A DNA stretch of 64,000 nucleotides from the NCBI RefSeq assembly GCF_024679245.1, contig NC_090188.1, positions 38,929,992-38,993,991 of the forward strand, read 5' to 3'. This DNA comes from Pseudorasbora parva (Eukaryota; Chordata; Actinopteri; Cypriniformes; Gobionidae). The translations under genes were made by a program, and so were the position numbers. The notes beneath the pieces are model-generated. The model did not search any database. It saw only the letters and a program-made list of their open reading frames with translations, and was not told the DNA's origin. Positions 22,116 to 33,000 of the stretch are shown one piece after another. Positions within the stretch are counted from its first letter, which is position 1; each line of letters begins with the position of its first letter.

Positions 22116-22456
22116 ATATTGCTTTCTGGGTTTAAGTGTGTATATCATCTATAACTAACCAGCTGTTATGGATGGTTGAAGATGATGATGAAGGAGCAGA
22201 TGTAAAATGCATTCTGAACTTTACTAAACAAAAACAAAAGAGTATAATCCAACATGGTGATCTAAATAATGAGGAAAGGCACCAAAACTGTGCATGAAAC
22301 AGAAAACACCAGTCAATAAATAACTGAGGCAGGGCACTTAATGCATGTAAACTAATTAGGAAAAATAGGAACAGGTGTGTGTGAATCAATGAAACAATAA
22401 CCATAGCAAAAGGAGAAAACAAAGCAAATACAAAATAATTATGTTAAAGGAACTAA
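22116..22456. other. Spacer, possible LTR-like sequence
   Basis: AT-rich. The minus-strand reading has a T-rich tract and AGTAAAGTTC reminiscent of LTR R regions, but no ends or target duplication were identified. Confidence 0.3.
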
Positions 22457-24195
22457 AGCCCTATTCGGATGGTAATTTTTTATCATGTGAACGTCAGGAA
22501 AAATACATTTGCATGCCACCTCAGTGATACAACTCGTGTATTCGGATGGCAATTTATTCCCGGTGGAGAATAAATCACACATATGTAATTTTAGTCACTA
22601 TAATGAAGGGTTTGGTGTGCATTGGCAAAATCAGCTTTGCCATAACCACTTAAACTCTGTGGACCCTGTACAGAATTACATCGTCATGTATATACTTTCA
22701 AAGTAACGTTTTATTTTAGTTAATAGTTCAGTTATTAACTATTAACTAGTTGCTTATTAGCATGCATATTACTAGGATATTGGCCGTTTATTAGTACTTA
22801 AAGCACATATTAATGCCTTATTCTGCATAACCTTATTCTACATCTCTTAATACTAACCAGTACCTAAACTTAAATGCTATAAAAACTACCTTACTAACTA
22901 TTAATAAGCAGTAAATTAGGAGTTTATTGAGGCAAAAGTCGTAGTTAATAGTGAATATGTTCCCCATACTAAAGTGTTACCACTTTCAATTTTAAATGTC
23001 TGTGGAGGAGCTCGAACCTCATATGTGGTACCACCTGGAAGCTTAGAGTCTCTACTTTCTGGAGATAAGCATCACTTTGGCATTTGTTTTAGACGAAGTA
23101 ATGTATTTACACTAAATTACTCTGGTACCATTCCTTCAGACCCATTTAAATAAATCTTGCATACAACATGACACAGACAAACTTCTTGTTTCCACTATTT
23201 TCTGTAATTAAGTGGAAACAGCCCAAACTTTCCGCAGGTTCCTAGAGCACACAGGGCCTGAGTTACACACTTTCAAAAATGAATTTATATAAAAAATAAA
23301 AATAAATAAAAAAACGCCTACTTTTTTGAGGGGTTGTTACAGCTTAGACAACATATACTTACATGTTTATCACTTTTAGCAGTGTTTTATGTAACTTTAA
23401 ATGGTTACCTGTAAAATGACACTAATATTTTGAACTTGGACCAGTTTTCCTGCAACTCCAGAGTAATCAGCAGATGCCAATTACAGCTAATGTGATTGCT
23501 TCTGAGTTTTGTGATCCTGCACACCTGGGAACACTGCTCATTTCGAATGATTGTCTGCTGTGAAAATGTCATATGCTTGGAATAATAAGGAAACAATCAT
23601 ATTTAATTTAATTATATGAAATTATTAAATATGTAATTATTTAAATCTGTTTAAGAAAAGAAAGATGTAATTTTAATAATGTGGAAATGAGCGGAAATAA
23701 GTTAATGTAATGCTGCAAATTTAACCTATATAACGTTAATTACTGCCATAATAACGGCTCATTTCAAATGTTTACGTGTTTTTCTACTCTTTCTCTTTTC
23801 AGCGGTGATGAATGATTATTCTTGTAAATACTTTCCAACATTTCAGTAATAAAAGTGTAGGCTAGATCTATAAAATGCATCCAAATTACTGGGAAGCACA
23901 ATGATATGGCACTCCGCTGTGGTCAAAAAGGATATCAACCGTTCATATGTTCAAAACTCAGAGATGTGGATTCAGACGGTAATTAAATGGCCACACGAAC
24001 TTGGCGTTTGTACAAACAGTACAAACTGTAAACTGTAAAACAGTAGGTCATTTGGCCAGGGATTTTTACACAGGTGGTTGATGAAAAACACTGACATTCT
24101 GGATTCGGACATGAAAAAAAATCACACACTAGCACCTTTCAATGATGAAAATACCTTATGACCCCACGAGAAGCAATTACCTTCTGAATAGGGCT
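22457..24195. mobile_element. TIR element (GCCCTATTC termini) with nested insertion
   Basis: The left terminus GCCCTATTCGGATGGTAATT pairs with the reverse complement of the right terminus, GCCCTATTCAGAAGGTAATT. The interior is non-coding and contains at least one other MITE (22702-22987). It shares two blocks with 24690-24860 outside the element. The superfamily is uncertain because no target duplication is clear. Confidence 0.5.
22702..22987. mobile_element. MITE with GGTAACACTTTA-type ends (copy 1)
   Basis: The minus-strand end reads GGTAACACTTTAGTATGGGG. Interior blocks TTATTAGTACTTA and GCCTTATTCTGCATAACC recur at 25190-25345. Many ATTAACTA palindromes occur near the left end. The terminal motif also starts the large palindrome at 48951. 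Confidence 0.55.
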
Positions 24196-24465
24196 CAAGA
24201 GTCCTTGAAATTGAAACCAAAACAGCAACATATCTTGACACATAAAAGTTTCAAAATGCATAATCTGGTTGTTTCTGTAGAACTCCATTAATATGCACTA
24301 CAAGCTTATTATCGTTTTATGGTTTATTTTTACTCCCCAAAATATGCTATTAAATCCTTAATACTGACAAACAGCACATCAAAGGGTTTATTGACTAGCC
24401 TGCAGTTTCATTAATAGTTCTTAATTTGCTTCTTTGAGGGTGAAGAAATTTCTGAGCCTCATAAT

Positions 24466-24578
<113 letters not shown>

Positions 24579-24689
24579 AAAACTATAAGGTAAATATATC
24601 ATTGTATTATAGTAGATGTATTGCCAGGTGTTTGAGTGACCGGCTCTTAAACAGCTCAGGATAGTGATTATAATGAATATAATAATAAT

Positions 24690-24860
24690 TATGTACACTG
24701 GCAAAATCAGCTTTGCCATAACATAGTTCTCCTGCAACTCCAGAGTAATAAGCATTCAGATGCCAATTACAGCTGATGTGATTGCTTCTGAGTGGCAATG
24801 AGCTAAGTACCAGCAGAGCAACCATTGAGATTGGATATACCTCCTTAGTGGCCAACATTT
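24690..24860. repeat. Uninterrupted copy of a block split at 22.6/23.4 kb
   Basis: GGCAAAATCAGCTTTGCCAT is followed within 10 bp by CTGCAACTCCAGAGTAAT and GATGTGATTGCTTCTGAGT. At 22622 and 23447 the same two halves lie about 800 bp apart. Confidence 0.65.
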
Positions 24861-25189
24861 AAAGATTGTCTGAACTATCTGAACAAACTGTCCTGCGCTC
24901 AGCCAACGAGTTCATGTTGTTTAAGAAGCCCTGACTCAGTAACAAAGCAGTGTGATGCAATTACTTTGACATTTCCTCACATTTTCAGTCAAAGAAAAGT
25001 AATTACAGAGCAGCTTTTCCATTACAGGAACAGTGAGTCACTCGGTTTCATCATCAGCAGAACATGTTACATCTAGAGACCTTACTCACTGCTGCTACTC
25101 AGTGTTTTATCTTTTTTAATTACAGATTTTTAATGCGCACTCATTAAAAAAAGTTTTTTCACATAATGAAGAGAATTGTTCCTAACATT

Positions 25190-25345
25190 ACTTTGGTGTA
25201 GGGTTTAATTCTCACTATGAACCAGTCGCTTATTATCACAGATATTACTAGGGTATTGTCTGTTTATTAGTACTTATAAAGCACATATGAATGCCTTATT
25301 CTGCATAACCATGTTCCACATCCCTTAATCCTATCCTCCAGGCCT
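25190..25345. mobile_element. MITE fragment (copy 2 of 22702 family)
   Basis: Shares CTTATTA.CA.ATATTACTAG, TTTATTAGTACTTA and TTATTCTGCATAACC with 22745-22850, same orientation. Confidence 0.6.
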
Positions 25346-25419
25346 TTCATAGATATTTCAGGATTTTCAACTTGGTGTCAGGTGATATTAAGGGGAGGGG
25401 GGATTTTATTGAACAAAAA

Positions 25420-25865
25420 AAGAGGAAAGGGCCTATGATCTTACAATTTAAAAAAAAAAAGTGCTATACTAAAAGTGGTTCTTTGGCTTGTAATCATAGG
25501 GGAAACACTTTAAATGCTGTATAGCACCAAATCTTGGTGATTCAGTGGTTCTTCAGCAGTTGTTCACCAGTTCTTTGGGATGACTGAAGTGCTATATAGC
25601 ACTGTTACCATATACAGAACCTGTTAAGCCCCTGTATGGTTCTTCAGCAGTTCTTCAGTTGTTCTTTGGGATGATAAAGGTGCTATATAGAACCACTGCT
25701 GTACAAAGAACCTTTCAAGCCCCTTTAAAGGTTCTTTACACACCAAAGAACGACTTTTGGTGCCATTATTGAGGAAGAAATAAAATGCGATATGGCACCT
25801 CTTATGTGTTCTACATAGCACCATTTGACAAAGGTGCTACAGAGCACCTTTAAAGATATAGGGCC
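25420..25865. mobile_element. GGTTCTTT / GCTATATAG-rich foldback repeat
   Basis: Repeated GTGCTATATAG, GGTTCTTCAGCAGTT and CTTTGGGATGA units (around 25545, 25585, 25630, 25665), plus palindromic GGTTCTTT/AAAGAACC, typical of cyprinid MITEs. Two tandem sub-blocks about 100 bp apart are evident. Confidence 0.55.
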
Positions 25866-26200
25866 CTATCTTGCACCCAGCGCATTTGACTTTGTACACT
25901 GACGCATGTGTCATTTCTATTTTGCACCCACGCAAAGCGCGCTTTTCCCTCCACAGAAGCACGTCGCTAAACTAGTGAATGAACTTGCGCTCCCTGGGCG
26001 GTTCAACGCAAAAAAGGAGGCGTGTTCCGGCGCAAACAATCCCTGGTGCTATTTTGCTGTTCCATTAAACAGTTGCGCCACTGACCAGAAAAAACCTGGT
26101 CTAAAGTCTGTGGCGCGTTGTGCGTTGTTCATCATGCTTTTTTAAGGGCGCATGCTTGACCATAATGTATAGCATGCACAACGCGCATACACTTTGCTCA
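25862..26200 (+). mobile_element. GGGCCCTATCTTGCACCC dispersed element
   Basis: The GGGCCCTATCTTGCACCC start followed by GC-rich TTTGCACCCACGCAAAGCG sequence matches the style of a dispersed cyprinid DNA element. The right end is not defined. A 79-codon ORF through it lacks motifs. Confidence 0.4.
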
Positions 26201-26579
26201 TGTAATCTACACAGATGCAACAGTTATTTTTGCAAATCATAAATTGTTACAATAAAAAAAATATTAACACATTGTGGTGTGCCACGAAGATGTGAAAAAA
26301 TAGGCATAAATCTAGCTTTCAAATTATTCAGGCTTATTGTAGTAAATAAGGATCAGACCTGTTTGGCCAATAGTGGCAAGACATATCTGTATATAAGGAC
26401 ATCTGACAAATTGTTTTGTCCGTCAAGAACCAGGAAAAAAAATCGACTGAAAAAACTGAAAAAACTGTTTAACCAACGCTATTTTGGGTGGGTTTCTCCC
26501 ATCCCCACACAACACAACTTCTCTGTCTTTCACTCCCTTACGAAAGGAAAATATATTTACCAATACATTACTTGAAATA

Positions 26580-26800
26580 TATTTTAATATATTGTAAATA
26601 TATGGAATAATATATTGATGGTATTATAAAATATATTATATATTCATGTAATATATTGCAAAATATACAAATGATTGCCGCTTTCAATATATTCCAATAT
26701 ATTGAAAAATATAAATATTAATTCCCATATATGTGAATATATTGCCTAATGTATTGCATGAAATTTTCACAATATACTGCAATATATTTTTGTTTCGTAC
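26580..26800. repeat. Degenerate ATATATTG/CAATATAT repeats
   Basis: Roughly a dozen short AATATATT-G/C units with irregular spacing; low complexity and palindromic. Confidence 0.7.
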
Positions 26801-26846
26801 GGGCTGCTCTAACAAGAACATCAGTCTCCTCGGCTGTGAACCGCTG

Positions 26847-26921
26847 TGGTGCTATTTGGCACCAAAAGTGGTTCCCATATTATTACAAGCCAAGAACCAC
26901 TTTAAGTGCCAAATAGCACCA
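26847..26921. mobile_element. Small palindromic MITE
   Basis: TGGTGCTATTTGGCAC at the left pairs with GTGCCAAATAGCACCA at the right, with inner AGTGGTTC/GAACCACT also paired. A 75-bp near-perfect hairpin. Confidence 0.75.
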
Positions 26922-26929
26922 ATTTATTT

Positions 26930-28310
26930 TTTGAGTGTAAGGCAACATTTACATTACATGGTTCAAGTAACCCAGTTCAGATTTTTTTCCTCCCATGTGG
27001 CACAGATTGGATACGAGCCACAAACATGTAAGCAGGGAAAAAGAACATGGGTTACAATATTCTCAGATGTGTTTCGGGCCTCATTTATATGTGGAAATAA
27101 ATCTGGTTTGAATCAGATGCATTTGCGACTGCCATATAATCAGAAATTCCCCTACCAATGCGAGACGTACACCAATGCAAAAGTGGCGATGGCGATTGAT
27201 GTTAACTCAGGTGGACACCAACTGCTACTTTTAGTGGCGAAATGAAGGATGAAGGCTCAACCCAATGTTTTGCAGAACGTTAAAGATGATGTCGAAAGAA
27301 TTGGCATCTGCAGCCATTTAAAATTGCTCCATTGTACTTCCTCGACCTAAGCTTTTCCGGGTCAGTACGTCTACATTGGGTTGTTCTGTCAAGTGTATAG
27401 TGTAAATGCAGATACCAGATATGGTCACTTTTAAAAGAAGATGTAAGATAGTCATCGGAAAAAAAAAAAGCAAATTGGAATCGGCATCAAGAGCTGCAGT
27501 GCAAATGCTGCCTAAGTCTTTAAATGCGCTCCTGAGTATAGTCCAGAGTGATGGTATTGATGTGTGGGATCCATCATTTTACACTAAATGAGGTTCAAGC
27601 TCAAAGCTACATCATTTATTGCTTGTGAGTGGTGGTATAATAAAAGTTGTCTACAAGCCAGTGATGGCTGTCCTTTGAGGGTCTTATTGGAAGAGTTTGT
27701 ACAAAGATCACTGCAGTGATGATGCATTTTCTCTAGGTTTGCATCACCCTGGTTCCCTCATCAAAAATGTCCCTCATTTTTTTCAATATAAACTTTATAA
27801 ATGAACACAACTTTTATGATTTATAACAGCCAGCTTTTTTGAAAAAAGTTATTGGTGTGTAGCAGATTTATTTATTTTTGTTTTCACAAAAGTTTCATGG
27901 CCCCCAGAATGTTTTGTTGTACACAGCAAAAAACATGTTGGGAGATTTATCACCACGGGTGTTAAAATTATCACTTTCCGGGTGAACATACAGGTCCGTC
28001 TTTGCTAGTGTTAAAACAACACTGACGAAAGTGTTCGTTATACAAACACTGTGTTAGTGTTTCTTTTTAGTCACTCGAGGTGTTGAGAAATGTATTACTC
28101 ATAAGTGTACATTTAACACTTTATGGTGATTAATCTCACACACCCAGTTTATTTAATGTAAATACTTAAATACTAAAATGGCACTGTGAATGAAATTTAA
28201 AACAATTTATATATATTATTTTATTTTTTCCCCCAAAAAAATCAAGTGACTACAAATTTATTTGAATATTTATTGAAATTGTAATATATCAATTCCATTA
28301 CATTTATGTA
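26930..28310. other. Repeat-like but unassigned DNA
   Basis: Contains several 60-170 codon ORFs without recognisable motifs or ATG starts in good context. The segment around 26940-27250 reads like the interior of an unknown element. Confidence 0.3.
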
Positions 28311-28315
28311 TTGGC

Positions 28316-28420
28316 AGACACTTTTATCCAATGCGACTTACACTGCATTCAATACCATTTTTAATTAAAAAAAACATTTTTGTCAGTTCTTGCTTTCGCC
28401 GGGAATCGCTACAGTAAAGC
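28316..28420 (-). mobile_element. SINE-related fragment
   Basis: Contains GGCAGACACTTTTATCCAAT then GCGACTTACACTGCATTC and, further on, GGGAATCG. This is the common fish 3' SINE block in reverse orientation, ending toward a degraded tRNA-like head. Confidence 0.6.
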
Positions 28421-28664
28421 CATTGTTGTCACACATACAATTGAATAAAACAATTTCTTGTTATACTCCAATGCTATAACATCTTACCATGATAAATCTC
28501 TACTGCATTTCAAACAAGATTAAACAAAGAAACATTCCTCAAGTAATGTTTTAATTGAAAATACAAAAATTCAACATTGTATATATTAAATCAACCTTAA
28601 TGTTAAAAAACTGTCTGGTTTGTAATTCATTCTGATAAAAATACTATTCCTTTATAAATTAATA

Positions 28665-28800
28665 CATTTACATTTGGCAGATGATTTTATCCAAAGCGAC
28701 TTACATTGCATTCAATGTACGCATTTTTACATTTTGTCAGTTCTTGCTTTCCCAATTCATCGATCCCACGATCTTGGCGTTGATAGCGCTCCTCAAAATG
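28665..28800 (-). mobile_element. SINE fragment with degraded tRNA-like head
   Basis: Same block as 28316 (CATTTGGCAGATGATTTTAT, CCAAAGCGACTTACATTGCA), followed by CATCGATCCCACGATCTTGG and GCGTTGATAGCGCT, the reverse complement of a tRNA-like arm with a B-box-like CGATC core. Confidence 0.65.
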
Positions 28801-29299
28801 ATCCAAACACATAGTATCGTTCCTGTTAAAGAGACACATTTGGTTAAAACAAACACATTAAAAAAAATCTAAGATATAAAGTTTCAAACATCTTCAATCA
28901 ACAAGCAGAGATACTTACATAGCCTGTCTTCCTTTCAGGATCGTTTAGGTTTGTAGAGTAATAATGCCAAGGGCATACAGCATAGATTGTGGCCTTAAGT
29001 GGTTTCCTTCTGCAATAATAAACAATATTCCATGAAACAAAAATCCTCCAAAGCAGAAAGCAAACTAAAAGACTCAAAATAATCAGGTCACTTTGCGTTT
29101 TACTTCAGGTTATTTTTATACCAATACATAGCAAGAAAACGTTATATTCAAAACATAAGCACTACTGTTACAGATTTATAATGCTACAACTAGAAAAGGC
29201 TAGAACTAAGTTGTACAGAAAAAAATCGCGCATGGAAGGGCACTAATGCATGTCTGCTCAACTAATACAAAATAAGACGAAAAATGTCAAATAGTACAA
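28801..29299. other. AT-rich spacer, nothing recognised
   Basis: No supported feature. Confidence 0.5.
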
Positions 29300-29510
29300 G
29301 TGTGCAATGTCGTGGAATGTAACTTATACGCCAAAACTCATTTTGGCGTGCATATGATACGCACTTTATGGCGTAACGTTATATGACACGCTCTCTTGGG
29401 TAGGTTTAGGGTAGTGGGGTGGGGGGTTCGTATGTATAATACGCCATAAATTGCGTATCATATGCACGCCAAAATGAGTTTTGGCGTATACATTCCACGA
29501 CATTGCACAC
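29300..29510. mobile_element. 211-bp MITE with ~70-bp TIRs
   Basis: Left arm from GTGTGCAATGTCGTGGAATG and right arm ending CATTCCACGACATTGCACAC pair over about 70 bp, with only a small indel and one mismatch in the part inspected. The short spacer is G-rich (GTAGTGGGGTGGGGGG). The arms include several TACGCC/GGCGTA sub-repeats. High arm identity suggests recent activity or hairpin-based gene conversion. Confidence 0.85.
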
Positions 29511-30800
29511 TCGTACTCGATCTTGAGTTTCTATATATTGACTGAAGCAGTTCATGAAGAAAAGCGTGTCCTACGATGTTTTCGACATTTTGGAGCGCTG
29601 TACAGAATGGTCGGCGTATGTTATCAAAGTACAACGAGAAGATTGCTAGAACACACAGAGCGTTTCACTCGCAAAATGTTGCAGGCCGATCAGTATGCGC
29701 AGCGCCGACAATGATGGACCGTGCTATCCGTGGGTGCTCGGCTAGGGATCGAGCCCCGGCGTCACACAAGAAAAAAAAATTAAGAGCAATTAATTCATTC
29801 GATTAACGTCTGCTTTCTCATTTGAATGACATTTCAAAACACCAGAAGTAACTCGTAGTTACGGGGTGAAAGATATAAACACTCTTATAAAGGTTGGAAG
29901 TCCTAAAGAAATAACTATCCAAGTCCAGTGAGTTAAAAAATGACACATAATGTTAATGCTGCTACATTATTACAAAATTAGTACAACGAAATTAAGTCAC
30001 TTATGTAAATCTCGTCCTCCATTAACGAATTTAGTGTGTTAGTGGGGTTTATTCAGTTATGTTAAACTGAATGGCGGATCAAAAGCGCGCTAAATTTAAA
30101 CTGAGGTAAACAAAAAAAAAAAAAAAAACGCTAACAGAGTTAAGTCAACCACGTCGGCTACGTTACTCATTATACAAGCTCATTAATAAATCACAAGTTG
30201 ATAAGATAATAATACTATACTATACCTTGTCCTTGTAACCGTTGTGTGTGCAGGGAAATCCATAAAGATGGAGAGACCGAAGGATGAGCTGGGAAATTTA
30301 AAATGCTCTGCACATGCGCAGATGTTGATTGTTAACACCCAAAGGAAACACTGTGCTTTATCACCCAAAGGAAACACTGTGCTTTATCACTAAACAAGTG
30401 ATAAAGCATATAATATTTGTAAATTAACACCAGATTTTATCACTAGATGCCCAACACCAGGTTTTTATCCCTCAGTAATTTGCTGTGTATGAAGATCTGA
30501 ACAAATAAAGAACAGACCTTCTGCTTTTAAACAATAACAAAAACCCAGTTTTATTCTAGCCTCAAGCTTTTTTATCAACTCTTGAAAGTGGGTAGTTTCA
30601 TTAAAAAACAACATTTTGAGCAAAAAGCTGAGAAAAATGCATTTTTGTGAAAGACTACATCTGGATGGGGTTTAGTGATGATTAAAGCACAGATGGAGTC
30701 TATCAATGCCCCCAAAGGTTCACAGTCCTGTAGCTCGGCCTGGTCCACATTTCATGACATTTGATAACATTATTAGGCAGTTTTTCATTTGCTGTTCAAT
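29511..30800. other. Non-coding DNA, nothing recognised
   Basis: A tRNA-B-box-like GGGATCGAGCCCC at 29745 is isolated, with no A box at proper distance. Tandem ACCCAAAGGAAACACTGTGC at 30336/30363 (27-bp period, 2 copies). Confidence 0.4.
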
Positions 30801-31700
30801 AGGGCTGTCCTCGACAAAGGATTTAGACAATCGAATCAGAATTGTCGAATCTCTCTATGGTCGACTGATAGTCGAATCATTTGTGTGTGTGAATGGGTTG
30901 GGAGGGGCACGACACTGTCAGCAGAAGGGTAAAACTATTTTTATTTTCCTTTACACACTGCACACAGCAACAACTTTTAATAAAGCGACCAAAACTGCCT
31001 GCCAACTGACAGACGAACTGACAACGGCTTTCTTATTTAGGTTTAAATAGCCTAAAAGGTAATGTGGTGGATAAACATTAATAAACCGTTTTCTCATAAC
31101 ATGTTAAAGCCGCGATCGAAATACAGAACATCACACAAATATATAAAAGAACATTTTGATAAATAAACCTAAAAAAATACCTGCCTAGAGAGGAAAAGAA
31201 CACTTTGAGTGCGTTTAAATGCACGTTCTGAAGCCGATTGTGCCTAAAGCGGGTGAAGACGTACGCGAAGCTCAGCCCCGCGCGCCTCAGGATCTCACTC
31301 ACACCTGAAGCGCACATTATATACACGTGAGCTTAATTTTGAATTGACTGACAGTTGAGCTGCACGAAAGCGCTCTGTGGTGCGGCAGGATTTTAAACAA
31401 CTTCCCAAGTGGCCGCGGACAGGCGCTGAATGCTGCCACCGGTGTGTGTACACTCATTGAACGTGTTCTAATTTTAAAGTCCCGGTGCGAAGCTCAGTGA
31501 CCTTAAAGGGCTCACACACCGATGCTCAGCTCAGCTCAGCGCCGCGACACGTCTTTAAAATATTGAGCACCCCCATATTGCCAAAATGGTATGATCCTTG
31601 TTTCATAACACCCGCAAAGATTCGACCTTGAGATCGGTGGTCGAATCAGGCTCGCATATCGATGCATCGAATCTTCGACTATTCGGGGTCACACCTACTG
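30801..31700. mobile_element. TIR element with TCGAC/GTCGA-rich ends
   Basis: The left end AGGGCTGTCCTCGAC with clustered GTCGAAT repeats mirrors the right end, where TCGAATCTTCGACTATTCGG leads to GTCACACCTA. Several GTCGAAT/ATTCGAC sites lie within 100 bp of each end. It contains no transposase. The style resembles non-autonomous hAT-like elements; assignment is tentative and boundaries approximate. Confidence 0.45.
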
Positions 31701-32131
31701 TTCAATGTTGACAATCACATTATTTTAAATATTTACTGCATATACTAAAAACCACTGATGGAAACCCTGAAAATTCAGTCAGTGGCGGGGAAACTGTTGA
31801 AACCTAAATACAATCACATGATTTCAACATCACCAATTTTCCCAGCAAGTCTGAGTTAGAACAGGCATTTAACCAAATAGCCCTGAAACCCCAAACCTAC
31901 TGAATTCAGGACGATTGACCCGGAAGTGCTAAAATGCAACTGAAACCAAAAACTTGGAAAACCAGGCCTTAAAAGCCAAAAAGCAAAAGCAAAAAAAAAG
32001 CTCCTAGCTAAAATTTATATTGCAACAAAATATCTATGCAACATATTATACATGCAAGTAGATGAGTTGTTATACTACTGATTATGATACAGAATTGCCC
32101 TATATGAACATGATGTGTGTTGTTTTTACAG
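31701..32131 (+). other. fam83b intron end with 3' splice site
   Basis: AT-rich intronic sequence ending in TGTGTTGTTTTTACAG at 32131, a good polypyrimidine-AG acceptor. It implies an upstream non-coding exon that I did not locate. Confidence 0.7.
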
Positions 32132-32625
32132 GTGGCAAAGGCTGCACTGTGTTTTGAGGAATCCAAATCAACACCGTGATGGAATCTGATTTTTCACTGC
32201 TATCCTCCTCAAAGGGAGAGTTCAAGGCAGAAGATTACATACAGCCGCATTACAAGGAAGCGTATCGGTTAGCCATCGACTGCCTGGTTAAAGAGGGAGA
32301 AGATTCTTATCAAAATTTCATCCAAAAGGAAGGCATATGCAGTTTTCTCTCTGAGGAGGAAATCAACCATATTACAAAGAGCGCTGTACAGCCGCCCACA
32401 AGCAACCAGTCAGATGAAGTGGACTGTCCGCAGACCGACACGTCCTCCACGGGCACGTACTGGCCCACTCACTCCGACACTGAGCCGCCAAACCTGGAGT
32501 TAGGATGGCCAGAAGTCCCGCATCGAAGGCTTGAGACCAGCATAGACTTGCTCTTCCACCCGCCGAGGCAAAACAGCCCCACTATCAAGGAAGTGATCCG
32601 AAAACAAATACAGGACGCCAGGCAG
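32132..32625 (+). CDS. fam83b: FAM83-family protein, first coding exon (CDS 32179-32625)
   Basis: Exon 32132-32625: 47 nt of 5' UTR, then ATG at 32179 and 149 codons ending DARQ exactly at CAG|GTAATG (donor at 32626), phase 0. The protein starts MESDFSLLSSSKGEFKAEDY and contains IQPHYKEAYRLAIDCLVKEG, SFLSEEEINHI, GTYWPTHSDTEPPNLELGWP and DLLFHPPRQNSPTIKEVIRK. This is the N-terminal half of the DUF1669 domain that defines FAM83 proteins, closest to FAM83B from what I know of the family. FAM83 members are scaffolds: the PLD-like DUF1669 domain binds casein kinase 1 isoforms, and FAM83B has been linked to EGFR/RAF signalling. Codon usage and lack of stops indicate a functional exon. The paralogue call (B rather than another FAM83) is inference. 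Confidence 0.88.
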
Positions 32626-32786
32626 GTAATGTTGATAAAACAGCATGCAGAAAAGGGTGTAAATAAACGCCTCTTCAAAACCAGTCCTCCTGTAGATCAT
32701 GTGATTTTGAACTGTGTTTAGAGTTCACATTGCTGTAGACATTAGAAATGCTCTACATTTGCCATCATGTTAAAGTGCTAACTCTG

Positions 32787-32892
32787 GGCTGAATTTCTCA
32801 AAAGCATTGTGCGCCAAGTTGATTGTAGAGATCATTGGTGCCAATGATTCTACGATCTTTTTACATGGCAATGGCTTTGAGAAACACAGCTC
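32787..32892. mobile_element. ~106-bp MITE
   Basis: The left GCTGAATTTCTCAAAAGCAT pairs with the reverse complement of the right end, GCTGTGTTTCTCAAAGCCAT; a short hairpin element in the fam83b intron. Confidence 0.55.
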
Positions 32893-33000
32893 TGGTTAGT
32901 AATTGAAAGGTTGTGGGTTCAAAGCCAACAAGGGTTGATCCATGCCCTTAAAAAAGCACTTAACCTCAGGTTGCTCCTAAGCCACTGTAGTAAGACGTAC
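32893..33000 (+). mobile_element. tRNA-derived SINE fragment
   Basis: GGTTGTGGGTTCAAAGCC (B-box-like GGTTCAA) is followed by AAGCACTTAACCTCAGGTTG and GTAGTAAG, matching a widespread cypriniform SINE body. The 5' tRNA A-box part is missing. Confidence 0.6.

Noticed and set aside
26733..27245. 170-codon plus-strand ORF
   Set aside because: It runs through AT-rich palindromic repeats and a MITE, and lacks an ATG in good context or any motif.
29700..29806. tRNA-like B box GGGATCGAGCCCC
   Set aside because: No A box at proper distance and no SINE body around it.
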